From Thermococcus sp. M39 (GTDB lineage Archaea > Methanobacteriota_B > Thermococci > Thermococcales > Thermococcaceae): a stretch of DNA of 64,000 nt. The stretch spans positions 327,211-391,210 of the forward strand of contig NZ_SNUG01000002.1 of assembly GCF_012027325.1 (NCBI RefSeq). Direction: 5' to 3'. A program made the position numbers and the translations under genes. Below, one piece after another: positions 27,758-36,264 of the stretch (positions are counted from its first letter, which is position 1; each line of letters begins with the position of its first letter). The notes beneath the pieces were generated by a model that was not told where the DNA came from, did no database searches, and saw nothing but the letters and a program-made list of their open reading frames with translations.

Positions 27758-29155
27758 ATGGAAGAGCTCTCAAATGCCATAATACAACTTATTGAGAAAG
27801 AAAAAGAGGGAGAAAAGAAATTATCTATCCCCCCAAAAGGAGTCAGAGCATTAATTGAAGCAGTGAGATTAGCGGAGATTATAAAGCCCAGCCAATATGC
27901 AAAGAGGGAAGCGTTTAAAAAACACCAGATTGATGAGTATTATCTAAACAGAATGCTTACAATGCTTTTTTATGACATCATGAAGAAGCAAGGACTAATT
28001 GACAGAGCAATTGAAGACATTGTTGGTGTCAACCCTCTAATTCTGGATCCCTGGTTAAGGGCAGCTCTTAGGGTTGTAATAGACGTGTCGCTCTTTCATC
28101 CTTCTAAACCCGGTACGCTTAAGGCTTTAAAATGGAAAGGATCAGACTTTATATCCTCTAAGACACATCCCTATGTTGGCATGTATTATTGGGACATCTT
28201 TGATAAAATCATTGGCTATAAGCCAAGACCCAAAAGTAGAGATGAATTCCTCGAATGGAAGTATATTGCACCCATTTGGTTTATAAGAAGAATGAAGAGG
28301 TTATTGGGTGAGGAAACAGAACAGTTCTTCCAAGCTGTGAACTCAAAACACAGCTGGACAAGTATTAGGGTGAACACCCTCAAAGCTACCGTAGACGAGG
28401 TAGTGGAAACTCTAAGAAGCGAAGGAAAAGAAGTAAAGGTAAGCGAAAGAGTTCCAACTATAGTGAAAATAAAGGGACCATACGATTTTGATAGAAGCAA
28501 ACTCTTCAGAGAAGGGAAGATTTTGGTACAGGAAGAAGCAAGTGCAGTAGCTTCTCTAATTCTTGATCCTAAACCCGGAATGACTGTTGTGGATTTAGCC
28601 GCAGCTCCGGGGGGTAAAACAAGTCACGTCGCAGAGCTCATGAAGAATAAAGGAAAGATTTATGCTTTTGACATTGATGAATTCAGAATAAAGCGGATGA
28701 GAGAAATCCTAAAGAGAATAGGCATAGGCATAGTAAAAATCATCAAAAAAGATGGTAGGAAAGCTCCAAAAATCCTTGGAACAGAAATTGCAGATAGAGT
28801 TTTACTAGATGCACCATGTACTTCATCCGGGACTATAGGGAAGAATCCGGAATTAAGATGGAGATTAAGGGAAATGAAGATCCAAGAAATGGCTGAGCTG
28901 CAGAAAGATTTACTTAAAGCTGCTGCCCAGCTCTTAAAGCCTGGAGGAAGACTATTATATGCAACATGCAGTCTTTTCCCTGAGGAGAATGAAGAGAATA
29001 TAGAATGGTTTTTGGAAATACATGATAACTTTAGATTAATACCACTAAATAGCCCATATGATGAATCTCCACTGCTAAAAGGCACTATGAGGGCATATCC
29101 TCATAGGCATAACACCATAGGGTTCTTCTATGCTCTTCTAGAGAAGATTGAATGA
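27758..29155 (+). CDS. NOL1/NOP2/Sun-family RNA m5C methyltransferase
   Basis: 465 residues. The N-terminal half resembles a NusB/RsmB-type helical domain with the pre-catalytic region SWTSIRVNTLK. The SAM-binding motif is VVDLAAAPGGKTSHVAELM, and the two catalytic cysteines are in LLDAPCTSSGTIGKNP and LLYATCSLFPEENEE. It methylates cytosine C5 in rRNA or tRNA; which one cannot be decided from sequence. A small membrane-protein gene follows after six bases. Confidence 0.9.
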   Translation: MEELSNAIIQLIEKEKEGEKKLSIPPKGVRALIEAVRLAEIIKPSQYAKREAFKKHQIDEYYLNRMLTMLFYDIMKKQGLIDRAIEDIVGVNPLILDPWLRAALRVVIDVSLFHPSKPGTLKALKWKGSDFISSKTHPYVGMYYWDIFDKIIGYKPRPKSRDEFLEWKYIAPIWFIRRMKRLLGEETEQFFQAVNSKHSWTSIRVNTLKATVDEVVETLRSEGKEVKVSERVPTIVKIKGPYDFDRSKLFREGKILVQEEASAVASLILDPKPGMTVVDLAAAPGGKTSHVAELMKNKGKIYAFDIDEFRIKRMREILKRIGIGIVKIIKKDGRKAPKILGTEIADRVLLDAPCTSSGTIGKNPELRWRLREMKIQEMAELQKDLLKAAAQLLKPGGRLLYATCSLFPEENEENIEWFLEIHDNFRLIPLNSPYDESPLLKGTMRAYPHRHNTIGFFYALLEKIE

Positions 29156-29161
29156 ACAAAC

Positions 29162-29545
29162 ATGGTGGATAAAGTTAAAAATATAGCCATCAATGGAGTT
29201 AAGGTGCCAAAAATGCTGGAGATACTAGGGTTTATATTCTACGCTGGAGCTGCATTGGTAATACTGTTTATAGCGGCATTTTCTGGAGGAATCTCAAGAA
29301 TACTAGCACTTCCAGCAGCGATAGGCTATATGCTCCTTGCATTTTGGTCAATAGAGCAGGTAGGATCCGATATAGTTTCAAGAGGGCAGAACAGAGATAA
29401 AAGACTGATGCTTGCATTAAACTTAGCTTCCTTTGGTCTAGGGGCAGTTTCGTTCTATATCTACATGGAGAGCATTGCAACACCAGCTTTGCTCCTTGGG
29501 CCTGCCTTTGTCATTGGGCTTTGGAAGAGTTATAAGGGGCATTGA
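29162..29545 (+). CDS. Four-helix membrane protein, DUF996-like
   Basis: 127 residues with about four hydrophobic segments (ILGFIFYAGAALVILFIAAF, LALPAAIGYMLLAFWS, ASFGLGAVSFYIYM, ALLLGPAFVIGLW). Family identity is tentative; it resembles the small membrane proteins annotated DUF996 in Thermococcales. It is probably cotranscribed with the methyltransferase because only six bases separate them. Confidence 0.6.
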   Translation: MVDKVKNIAINGVKVPKMLEILGFIFYAGAALVILFIAAFSGGISRILALPAAIGYMLLAFWSIEQVGSDIVSRGQNRDKRLMLALNLASFGLGAVSFYIYMESIATPALLLGPAFVIGLWKSYKGH

Positions 29546-30352
29546 CTCTTGTTTTCTTCTCTTCTTATCATTTTCATGGCCTTTTGTATTCATCTGTTCA
29601 AAAACTTTGGATATAATGAATCTTATATCTAAAATTCATGTACATTAATAGGCATCAAAAATTAAATCCTCGAGCAGTACATTAAACGAAATAGTAAACG
29701 GAAAGATATGTACTGCCTAATAATCTCTATTGTTCTTAGCGTAGTTGCCCATTTCACATTACCACCTTTCTCCATTAAAGACCTTTAGCGATACTGCCCT
29801 CTTCCTAATGAAGTTTGAAAATTCCTGACTTTATAGAGAAATTGAGACTACTAGAATCCAAAGAAATCCAGAATTTGCTTGATGCATGTATTGAGAAATG
29901 TAGCAGTTTGTTGCACCCATTGATGGGGAACACTCGAGATCTAGTAACTATATGCTGGCACATTATTGGCAAGCACAAGTGCCAAGTCCAAGATATGTAC
30001 TACCATGAATTGTAACTAACTTTTGTAGTATTGGAGCGGGGTTAGAGAATAAAATTATGCAATTCTGGATAACATGCCAGAGCAAGTGGGTATTTGCCAA
30101 AACCCACACTATATAAAACAACTAGACGTAGAAAATTTTACTTCATTTATCGTAAAATTTTTCAAATTCTTACAATTATATCAAATTTGCAATATAACTA
30201 TTAAAGATAGTTAGATTTAACCTATTGTGAGGTTTTATTTTTAATAACAATAGTACAAATTAATAATAATGAAACTCAATTATATATTAAAAATTATCCA
30301 ACATTAACGTCAAAACTCCCACAAAATTCTGAGGGATAATTTTCATAATTTT
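29546..30352. other. Long non-coding or decayed interval
   Basis: About 800 bases with a lower coding signal than the surroundings. An open frame at 29815-30015 (66 codons, TTG start) reads FIEKLRLLESKEIQNLLDAC with no recognisable family and may be a gene remnant. GTGGGT and ACCCAC near 30087-30109 form a hairpin, followed by TATATAAAAC at about 30111. From 30120 to 30350 the sequence is nearly pure A/T. I see no transposase, tRNA or repeat array. Confidence 0.4.
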
Positions 30353-30362
30353 TGCATATGCA
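30353..30362 (+). promoter_or_regulatory. Operator A1: GCATATGC palindrome upstream of the ATPase operon
   Basis: TGCATATGCA, extended with T-rich left and A-rich right arms, lies just before the TATA-like TTTTTTAAG (about 30366-30374). The same core recurs at 35996-36011 and 36873-36892, always within a promoter of this gene block. Likely a repressor or activator site. Confidence 0.7.
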
Positions 30363-30378
30363 CAAATTTTTTAAGCTG

Positions 30379-30392
30379 TTAGGCTTCCCTAA
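30379..30392 (+). promoter_or_regulatory. Operator A2: TTAGG-N4-CCTAA box
   Basis: TTAGGCTTCCCTAA, a perfect inverted repeat between the TATA box and the start codon at 30410. The half-sites are those of DtxR/IdeR-family iron-box sequences, so iron-responsive repression is suggested. A second copy is at 35973-35986. Confidence 0.65.
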
Positions 30393-30409
30393 TTTGTGGG
30401 GGTGAAGAT

Positions 30410-31270
30410 ATGCAGATAGCAGTTAGCGGAGGAAAAGGAGGAACTGGAAAATCAACGATTGCAATTAACTTGGCTATTGCTTTAAGAGATTACTTTGATT
30501 TGGCACTTGCTGATTTGGATGTTGAGGCACCAAATGACCATATACTCTTAGGAGTGGAGCTTCAAAATGAAGAGCCTGTCGAGCTTTTTATGCCACGTTT
30601 TGACTATTCCAAATGTATCAGGTGCAGAAAATGTGCAGAGGTTTGTGAAGAGCACGCAATAATTGCTATGAAAGATGGAACACCGTTTTTGATGCCAACA
30701 CTGTGCTCCTGTTGTGGTGCCTGTCAGATAGTTTGTCCCGTTGAGGGAGCAATCCTGGAGGGTAAAAAGCTCATGGGTTATACATATCTGACAGAAACTC
30801 CCTATGGATTTCCGCTCGTTACAGGGAAGCTCTTGGAAGGGGAAGAGAGGGCAATGCCAGTAGTTGTAGCAGCAAAGAAGAAAGCCCAAAAGCTAGAGAA
30901 AGAGCTTTTAATGGTGGACACAGCTGCAGGAACGAGCAACACAGTATCAAAAGCTCTAGAGGATTCTCAACTTATAATCGCTGTTACAGAGCCAACTCCA
31001 TTAGGCTTGCATGACCTTGAGCTTATCCTTGAACTGTCAGAGCTCATGAAAACTCCAGCTTGGATTATAGTCAATAGGAGTGATTTAGGGCCAATAGAAA
31101 AGGTGAAGGAAATAGCGAGCAAATATAATGCCGAAATCGTTGCTGAGATCCCATACAGCGAAAACATAATCAAAAGCTATGTTGAAGGAAGGCCCATAAT
31201 TCTAAGCAGCTGTGAAGAGGCCGAGATTTTCAGAAAGCTTGCTGAAAAAGTTGCTGAGTATTTGGGGTGA
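30410..31270 (+). CDS. ParA/MinD-type ATPase with inserted 2[4Fe-4S] ferredoxin domain (first copy)
   Basis: 286 residues. The deviant Walker A GGKGGTGKST begins at residue 7. A ferredoxin insertion in the middle has CIRCRKCAEVCEEHA and CSCCGACQIVCPVEGA, sufficient for two [4Fe-4S] clusters. DTAAGTSNT is the switch II region. Proteins of this make-up occur in pairs in the orange-protein operons of Desulfovibrio and beside NifX-type proteins in many anaerobes. It probably couples ATP hydrolysis to Fe-S or metal-cluster handling. GGGGGTGA precedes ATG 30410; two operator palindromes lie in the promoter. Confidence 0.9.
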   Translation: MQIAVSGGKGGTGKSTIAINLAIALRDYFDLALADLDVEAPNDHILLGVELQNEEPVELFMPRFDYSKCIRCRKCAEVCEEHAIIAMKDGTPFLMPTLCSCCGACQIVCPVEGAILEGKKLMGYTYLTETPYGFPLVTGKLLEGEERAMPVVVAAKKKAQKLEKELLMVDTAAGTSNTVSKALEDSQLIIAVTEPTPLGLHDLELILELSELMKTPAWIIVNRSDLGPIEKVKEIASKYNAEIVAEIPYSENIIKSYVEGRPIILSSCEEAEIFRKLAEKVAEYLG

Positions 31271-31275
31271 TAGAA

Positions 31276-32163
31276 ATGCAGATTGTCATTGCAAGCGGTA
31301 AGGGTGGAGTCGGGAAATCAACAGTTGCAGCTTCGCTATTATACCTCCTAAAGGAAAAGTACAGCTTCGTCGCTGTTGATGCAGATGCCGATGCCCCAAA
31401 TCTGCATCTCCTCCTTGGAGTCGAACGCTGGGAAGAAGAAAAAGAGCTGACTGGTGCAAAGGTTGCAAGGATAAATCCCGATACCTGCATCAGATGCGGA
31501 ATCTGTGCAGAAAGGTGTCCATACGACTGCATAAAGCTCATTGATGGAGAATATGTTGTGAATAAGCTCACATGTGAAGGCTGTGGAGTGTGTAAACTTG
31601 TGTGCCCAGTTAAGGGAACAATAACTCTTGAAGAAGTTCACTCTGGAGTGATAAGGAAAACCACAACAAAATACGGATTCCCACTAATTTCAGCTCAGCT
31701 GGACGTTGGGAGGCCTAATAGTGGGAAGCTCGTTACAGAAGAGAAGGAATGGGCGAAGAAGATAATGAAAGAGCAAAAGCTGGAGCACATGATAGTCGAT
31801 TCAGCTGCGGGGATTGGGTGTCAAGTAATTGCAAGCGTCGGTGGAGCTGATGTCGCAATCCTCATTGCAGAGCCCACTCCAGCATCACTGAGCGATGTTA
31901 AAAGGGTTTACAAGGTTGTCCAGCACTTTAGGGAGCCAGCTTATTTGATAATCAACAAAGCGGATATAAATCCAGGATTCAAAGCCCTTGAGAAGTGGGC
32001 TGAGGAGGAAGGAATACCCATATTGGGTAGAGTTCCCTATGACAGAGCAATACCCGAAAGCATGACAATGCTCAAACCTGTTGTGGAGGCGTTTCCAGAT
32101 TCAAAAGCCAGCAGAGCACTTAAAGAAATTGCAAAAGCTGTGGAAGATGAAATTTTGAAGTAG
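31276..32163 (+). CDS. ParA/MinD-type ATPase with inserted 2[4Fe-4S] ferredoxin domain (second copy)
   Basis: 295 residues, paralogue of the preceding gene. It has GKGGVGKSTVAASL as Walker A, CIRCGICAERCPYDC and CEGCGVCKLVCPVKG as ferredoxin motifs, and DSAAGIGCQVIASV as the switch II segment. The two proteins may form a heterodimer, since ParA-type ATPases work as dimers. The GGGGTGATAG that contains the stop of the first gene serves as its ribosome-binding site, with ATG at 31276, so the pair is translationally coupled. Confidence 0.9.
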   Translation: MQIVIASGKGGVGKSTVAASLLYLLKEKYSFVAVDADADAPNLHLLLGVERWEEEKELTGAKVARINPDTCIRCGICAERCPYDCIKLIDGEYVVNKLTCEGCGVCKLVCPVKGTITLEEVHSGVIRKTTTKYGFPLISAQLDVGRPNSGKLVTEEKEWAKKIMKEQKLEHMIVDSAAGIGCQVIASVGGADVAILIAEPTPASLSDVKRVYKVVQHFREPAYLIINKADINPGFKALEKWAEEEGIPILGRVPYDRAIPESMTMLKPVVEAFPDSKASRALKEIAKAVEDEILK

Positions 32164-32363
32164 CTTTCTTCTTAACTAATTTTTAAATAATAAATAAATA
32201 GCTTTTTAATTAAATAAACAGCAATCAAGTTTTTGATAATATCGAGGCAACATTTGTAATTTTTGCTTGTTTCTAGGACCTTAAATCTGTGTTATATCAC
32301 TGGTCTTAGTTGTTAAACACTACCGATAAGCATAAAGCCAAAATAAGTGTAATATTTCTTGGA

Positions 32364-33461
32364 ATGACAAAGTGCAAGCTATGTGGTTATGAATTCGAAG
32401 AGATTAGCAGATCAATTGGGGTATGTGTTAACTGCCTTAGAAAAGATAAGCAAGCTTTGAAAACAGCGATGGAAAGTCACTTCAAGTGGCGCGAACTTAT
32501 GGGGCTTCCCCCAGAGCCGCCAAAGGATGGAGAACTTCAATGTAAAATCTGTGTTAATGAGTGCAAAATTCCAAGAAATAGTTCAGGCTACTGTGGAATA
32601 ATATGGAACAGAGAGAGAAAGATGACTACAATAACTGGGACATTTGATAAAGCTTATCTTCACTGGTATCTCGACCCCCACCCAACAAACTGTGTTGCTG
32701 AGCCTGTCTGCCCTGAGCGGGAGCACTATGGTTTTTATAACTTAGCTGTCTTCTTTGCTGGATGCAACTTGGACTGCCTCTTCTGCCAGAACATCCACCA
32801 CAAATACATGATAAAAGAAGGCAGAATTGACCTAGGAGAAGGCGTTGTATTAAGCACAGAGGAGCTTGTAAATATTGCTATGCAGAGACGGATTACTTGT
32901 GTCTGCTACTTCGGAGGCGATCCAACGCCGCACAGCATTTATGCTCTGAAAGTATCAAGGAAAATTCTAAAGCGGGCTGAAGAAAGTAAAGAAATGAAAA
33001 GAATTTGCTGGGAGACAAATGGCTTGGAAAATCCAAAGATTATGGTGAAAATGGCAGAGCTCAGTCTCAAAAGTGGAGGGATTATCAAGATTGACTGGAA
33101 AGCATATACACCAAGCATTTATCAAGCTCTGACAGGCATAAATGGGGAAAAAGCCATCGAAAGGATAAAAGAGAACGTTAAGCTTGTCTTGAAGATGAGT
33201 GAAGGAAGAAAGCCACCTCTTTTAGTTGTCAGCACTCTTGTAGTTCCTCACTATGTTGATGAGCATGAGGTGTTTAATATTGCGAGCTATATAGCTGAAA
33301 TAAATCCAGAAACGCCTTACGTACTGTTAGCTTTTGCTCCCCAGCATTTAATGTATGATGTCCCAACAACAAGCAGGAGGCAAATGGAAAAGGTTTACAA
33401 AGCAGCTCAAGAGGCAGGGTTGAAAAACATTTACATCGGGAATCCATGGCTACTGAGATAA
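32364..33461 (+). CDS. Radical SAM protein with N-terminal zinc ribbon
   Basis: 365 residues from ATG 32364; upstream in-frame codons are less likely because the conserved part begins MTKCKLCGYEF. A zinc-ribbon-like part (CKLC...CVNC) and a second cysteine set (CKICVNECKIP...GYCG) precede the radical SAM motif AGCNLDCLFCQN. The fold resembles PflA/AmmeMemoRadiSam activating enzymes. Its target could be one of the neighbouring Fe-S proteins, or a glycyl radical enzyme not in the window. The stop is adjacent to that of the convergent DUF134 gene. Confidence 0.82.
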   Translation: MTKCKLCGYEFEEISRSIGVCVNCLRKDKQALKTAMESHFKWRELMGLPPEPPKDGELQCKICVNECKIPRNSSGYCGIIWNRERKMTTITGTFDKAYLHWYLDPHPTNCVAEPVCPEREHYGFYNLAVFFAGCNLDCLFCQNIHHKYMIKEGRIDLGEGVVLSTEELVNIAMQRRITCVCYFGGDPTPHSIYALKVSRKILKRAEESKEMKRICWETNGLENPKIMVKMAELSLKSGGIIKIDWKAYTPSIYQALTGINGEKAIERIKENVKLVLKMSEGRKPPLLVVSTLVVPHYVDEHEVFNIASYIAEINPETPYVLLAFAPQHLMYDVPTTSRRQMEKVYKAAQEAGLKNIYIGNPWLLR

Positions 33462-33815
33462 CTATTCCTCGTTATCTGAGCTTTGAGTCTTTGGCACCTC
33501 ATTTCCCTGAGCCAAAATTATCAGCTCTCTCCCCTCAACAAGCATCTGTGCAACTTTCTTCCTTGCTGAGCTTAAAGCTCTCCAGACCGTTCCTCTTGAA
33601 ACGCCCATTCTCTTTCCTGCTTCTTCTTGAGTTAGTCCTTCATAATCCACTAATCTCAATGCCTCGAACTCCTCATATGTCATGAAAATCGGCGGCTGGG
33701 GAGGTCCAATAGGCGGGCGCGCTGGGTAGAAGTGCCTAATCTCCGGAATAAGACCAATAAAGCGCATCTTTCTCCTTCGTCCTCTGCCTCTACCCCTTCC
33801 CATTCCCCAAGGCAT
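33462..33815 (-). CDS. DUF134 helix-turn-helix protein
   Basis: 117 residues from ATG 33815, with GGTG upstream. A basic, Gly/Arg-rich N-terminus (MPWGMGRGRGRGRRRK) is followed by the conserved DUF134 region with FMTYEEFEALRLVDYEGLTQ and an HTH (EEAGKRMGVSRGTVWRALSSARKKVA). DUF134 genes often sit beside NifX-type and MinD-type genes in anaerobes. It is a candidate regulator of the GCATATGC palindromes in this block; its own promoter does not contain one. Confidence 0.85.
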   Translation of the reverse strand: MPWGMGRGRGRGRRRKMRFIGLIPEIRHFYPARPPIGPPQPPIFMTYEEFEALRLVDYEGLTQEEAGKRMGVSRGTVWRALSSARKKVAQMLVEGRELIILAQGNEVPKTQSSDNEE

Positions 33816-34018
33816 TTTAACACCAAACAAGAATTCTCATCTAGGATTTATAGAGATTTCCCTTCAAGTTCGTTTGAAACCATCAAAGATTTTTTAACAC
33901 AATTAACCAAATCAAGTTTAGATGTGATAAAAATGAATAAGTTTATTAACAGCCATTGTTGTGCTGATTATTGTTTAGAGTCATTGTTGCTTGGAACTAC
34001 AATACGGAGGAGAAGAAA

Positions 34019-34285
34019 GTGATCATACTTAAAGCTACATTTAGAATGGGAGGTGTAACCTACGAGGGATATGAAGTGCAAGGAGACACTTTAGTTTTCA
34101 AATTCAAGCGGACTGGAAACTTCTTCACCCAAGCAATAGTGGAGAAGGAAGCTAAAGCAGAAGTTGATGAGTTTCTGGCTAAGGTCATTATGGAAGTTGA
34201 CACCAACGGAAATGTTAAGAGATATGAGGCAAAATTAATTTTTGATGATGGCAATGAGAAAATTTACAAAGCCTCAGAGCTTTGA
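34019..34285 (+). CDS. Conserved hypothetical protein, 88 residues
   Basis: Starts at GTG 34019 with GGAGG eight bases upstream, in preference to ATG 33971. The protein is predicted mostly beta with charged strands (VIILKATFRMGGVTYEGYEV, then VIMEVDTNGNVKRYEAKLIF). I do not recognise the family. Its end overlaps the next small zinc-finger gene by 38 bases. Confidence 0.55.
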   Translation: MIILKATFRMGGVTYEGYEVQGDTLVFKFKRTGNFFTQAIVEKEAKAEVDEFLAKVIMEVDTNGNVKRYEAKLIFDDGNEKIYKASEL

Positions 34286-34406
34286 GTTTGTGTGTCCTTT
34301 CTGTGGATATAGAGCAAAGAGCCTTGAAAAGCTTAAACAACATATTTTAGAAAGGCACACCCTCAATAGAGAAGATATCAGAGGTCCTAGGTTCATCAAG
34401 GTTTAA
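34248..34406 (+). CDS. Small C2H2-type zinc-finger protein, 52 residues
   Basis: Reads from ATG 34248 (or ATG 34254). A single zinc finger is complete: Cys16-P-F-Cys19, a 12-residue helix region, then His32 and His37 (FVCPFCGYRAKSLEKLKQHI). Small C2H2 proteins are a recurrent class in Thermococcales and may bind DNA. The overlap with the preceding gene suggests coupled translation. No strong ribosome-binding site is seen. Confidence 0.65.
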   Translation: MAMRKFTKPQSFEFVCPFCGYRAKSLEKLKQHILERHTLNREDIRGPRFIKV

Positions 34407-34464
34407 TGCAAAGTGCTTAGAAAGGTTAATAACTTCTCAAAAAGAACTTTCTGTGGTGAGCAGA

Positions 34465-34920
34465 ATGGAATTTAAAGTTGTAGAGAGAAAGATAGGATGG
34501 CACAAGGACTTTGACAGTTCGCATTTTTTGGCTCTGCCCTATGACAGCAAATGCTTGAGAATTCACGGGCATACTTACAACGTTGATGTTGAGATTTGGG
34601 GAGACTTAGATGAGAGGGGCATGATTTTTGACTTCAATCACTTAAGCAACCTCATTAAGGAAGTTGATCACCGCATTTTAACAAGTGCAGAGTGGGTTAA
34701 AGAAGAGGGAGAATACATAGTGATTGAAAAGAACAATAAAACTTTAAAACTCCCAAAAAAAGACGTAGTCCTAATTGATGCTCCCAATGTTACTGCTGAG
34801 CTTATAGCGGAGTGGTTTGCCAAGAAGATAGCAGAAAAAGCCGGGAAAAATGTAAAGCGAATAAAAGTCAAAGTCTGGGAAGACCCAAGGAGCTATGCCG
34901 AAATAGTATTAGAACGTTAA
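34465..34920 (+). CDS. 6-pyruvoyl-tetrahydropterin synthase / QueD family protein
   Basis: 151 residues from ATG 34465, preceded by GGTGA. The zinc ligands are visible in DFDSSHFL and IHGHTYNVDVEIWG, and the family residues in DFNHL and DHRIL. This family works on 7,8-dihydroneopterin triphosphate in folate, tetrahydropterin or queuosine/archaeosine biosynthesis. In Thermococcales one paralogue serves methanopterin-like or folate-like synthesis and another archaeosine; which one this is cannot be told. Confidence 0.85.
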   Translation: MEFKVVERKIGWHKDFDSSHFLALPYDSKCLRIHGHTYNVDVEIWGDLDERGMIFDFNHLSNLIKEVDHRILTSAEWVKEEGEYIVIEKNNKTLKLPKKDVVLIDAPNVTAELIAEWFAKKIAEKAGKNVKRIKVKVWEDPRSYAEIVLER

Positions 34921-35005
34921 CGTTTTAATTTTTGGACATTATTTTGATAATTTTGTTCCAAAAAAATTAAATTCTGTTTACCTTATTTCTTTTGAGGTGA
35001 AAAAC

Positions 35006-35428
35006 ATGAGACTCTCAAGGGGAAGGAACTTCATGTTTAGAATCCCTGAAGGGGAAGAGTTTCTGACATTTATCAACAAATTTGCAGAAAAGAACAACAT
35101 ACTTATTGGAACAGTGACAGCAATTGGAACGCTTAGAAACCCAAAAATCGGATATTTTGAAGAAGAAAAAGGCGAATATAAGGTTATTGAGTTAAGTGGT
35201 GTTTACGAGCTGCTCTCCGCGTTGGGTAACATCAGCCTAAAGGACGGGAAGCCCTTTGCCCATATCCACGTAGCTTTGGGAGACAAGGAAGGTAAAGTCT
35301 GGGGTGGTCACTTAATTGAGGGAGAAGTATTTGTCGCTGAGGTTATCATTCATGAACTACTTGGAGAGCCCTTGGAAAGAAAGCCTCAAGAAAATGGATT
35401 ATCCCTCTGGGATGCTGAAAAGCTTTGA
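35006..35428 (+). CDS. PCC/PPC-domain protein (DUF296)
   Basis: 140 residues from ATG 35006 with GAGGTGAAAA upstream. The plant-and-prokaryote-conserved domain covers nearly the whole chain: MRLSRGRNFMFRIPEGEEF, then IGTVTAIGTLRNPKIGYF and the metal-binding-like HIHVALGDKEGKVWGGHL. In bacteria and archaea these stand-alone domains form trimers; the function is unknown, DNA binding being inferred only from plant AT-hook proteins. Confidence 0.8.
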   Translation: MRLSRGRNFMFRIPEGEEFLTFINKFAEKNNILIGTVTAIGTLRNPKIGYFEEEKGEYKVIELSGVYELLSALGNISLKDGKPFAHIHVALGDKEGKVWGGHLIEGEVFVAEVIIHELLGEPLERKPQENGLSLWDAEKL

Positions 35429-35534
35429 TCTCTAGAAAATCAAGATATAACATACTTACCGCAAGAACAATGCCCAAAGAGCTACACTTATTATCTCGTC
35501 CAAAAAATCAAAGAGAAATCTAGGAGAAAGCTCT

Positions 35535-35951
35535 TTACCATCCCCCTCTACCACGTCTCATTCCTCTTCCCATACCACGACCCATACCTCTACCTTCAGC
35601 TCCAAGGATTGGCTGTGTTAATTCCCCTCTAAGATAAGCATGAACAGCTTGTTCAACTGTCATAGTCGGTGGTGCTGAGACGAATCTTATGCCCGCAGCT
35701 TGAAGAACTTGTGAAGAATTTGGGCCAAACTGTCCAGCTATAACAACATCTGCACCCTCATCTATACAGAACTGTGCTGCCTGAATCCCCGCACCTCTTG
35801 GGGCTGAGTAGCTTGAATTCTGGACCACTTGAACGTTTGTTATGTTTCTATTTTCATCAACATCAACAATTGTGAATGTTGGAGCCCTCCCAAAAGATTG
35901 GCTTACGAAATCGTCTAGTCCCCCTTTTCTCGTAGCTATGATAAACCTCAT
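35535..35951 (-). CDS. NifX/dinitrogenase iron-molybdenum cofactor domain protein with Gly/Arg tail (IssA/ORP-like)
   Basis: 138 residues from ATG 35951, with GGAGGTGAAAAT upstream. Residues 1-110 are a NifX/NifB C-terminal-like domain (SQSFGRAPTFTIVDVDENRN, DVVIAGQFGPNSSQVLQAAG). The tail GRGMGRGMGRGMRRGRGGW is strongly cationic. P. furiosus IssA, a thioferrate-storing protein, has the same layout, and Desulfovibrio ORP shares the domain. Its promoter carries both operator palindromes. It could store Fe-S polymer or deliver a cofactor. Confidence 0.82.
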   Translation of the reverse strand: MRFIIATRKGGLDDFVSQSFGRAPTFTIVDVDENRNITNVQVVQNSSYSAPRGAGIQAAQFCIDEGADVVIAGQFGPNSSQVLQAAGIRFVSAPPTMTVEQAVHAYLRGELTQPILGAEGRGMGRGMGRGMRRGRGGW

Positions 35952-35972
35952 TATTTTCACCTCCGCTTAAAA

Positions 35973-35986
35973 TTAGGACAGCCTAA
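35973..35986 (-). promoter_or_regulatory. Operator B2: TTAGG-N4-CCTAA box
   Basis: TTAGGACAGCCTAA is a perfect inverted repeat between the TATA-like CTTTTTAAG (35988-35996 on the minus strand) and the start codon at 35951. The arrangement is the same as at the ATPase operon: GCATATGC, TATA, TTAGG box, gene. Confidence 0.65.
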
Positions 35987-35995
35987 CTTAAAAAG

Positions 35996-36011
35996 TTTTG
36001 CATATGCAAAA
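35996..36011 (-). promoter_or_regulatory. Operator B1: GCATATGC palindrome
   Basis: TTTTGCATATGCAAAA is a perfect 16-base palindrome directly upstream of the TATA box of the NifX-type gene and just after the stop of the 72-residue membrane-protein gene. Confidence 0.7.
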
Positions 36012-36014
36012 AAA

Positions 36015-36233
36015 TTAAAACCACATTCTCGATCTTAAAAACTCCCTCAGCAGAAGCAGAACCACCAAGGCTATCACATACGGTGCTGCAACGAGGAACA
36101 GCTTAATTAAGATGTACAGTATCGCAATTAGAAACAAAAGGTCCACGATTCCAAAAAATCCGCCGAATCTTCTAAAGCCCCAGAAGCTTCTCCCATATCC
36201 CCTTCCGTATCCTCTACTCATCCATCTCGGCAT
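36015..36233 (-). CDS. Small membrane protein with Gly/Arg/Tyr-rich N-terminus
   Basis: 72 residues. The first 25 are rich in Arg, Gly, Tyr and Trp (MPRWMSRGYGRGYGRSFWGF), followed by a long hydrophobic stretch able to form two helices (IVDLLFLIAILYILIKLFL, then VIALVVLLLLREFL). It lies between the two NifX-type genes, 31 bases after the upstream one, and is likely cotranscribed with it. It may anchor the tailed NifX proteins at the membrane; this is inference. Confidence 0.65.
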   Translation of the reverse strand: MPRWMSRGYGRGYGRSFWGFRRFGGFFGIVDLLFLIAILYILIKLFLVAAPYVIALVVLLLLREFLRSRMWF

Positions 36234-36264
36234 TGTATCACCTCAAAAATGGAAAAATAGGAAA

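Noticed and set aside
29815-30015. 66-codon frame as a real gene
   Set aside because: TTG start without a ribosome-binding site, no recognisable family and atypical composition; described under the interval instead.
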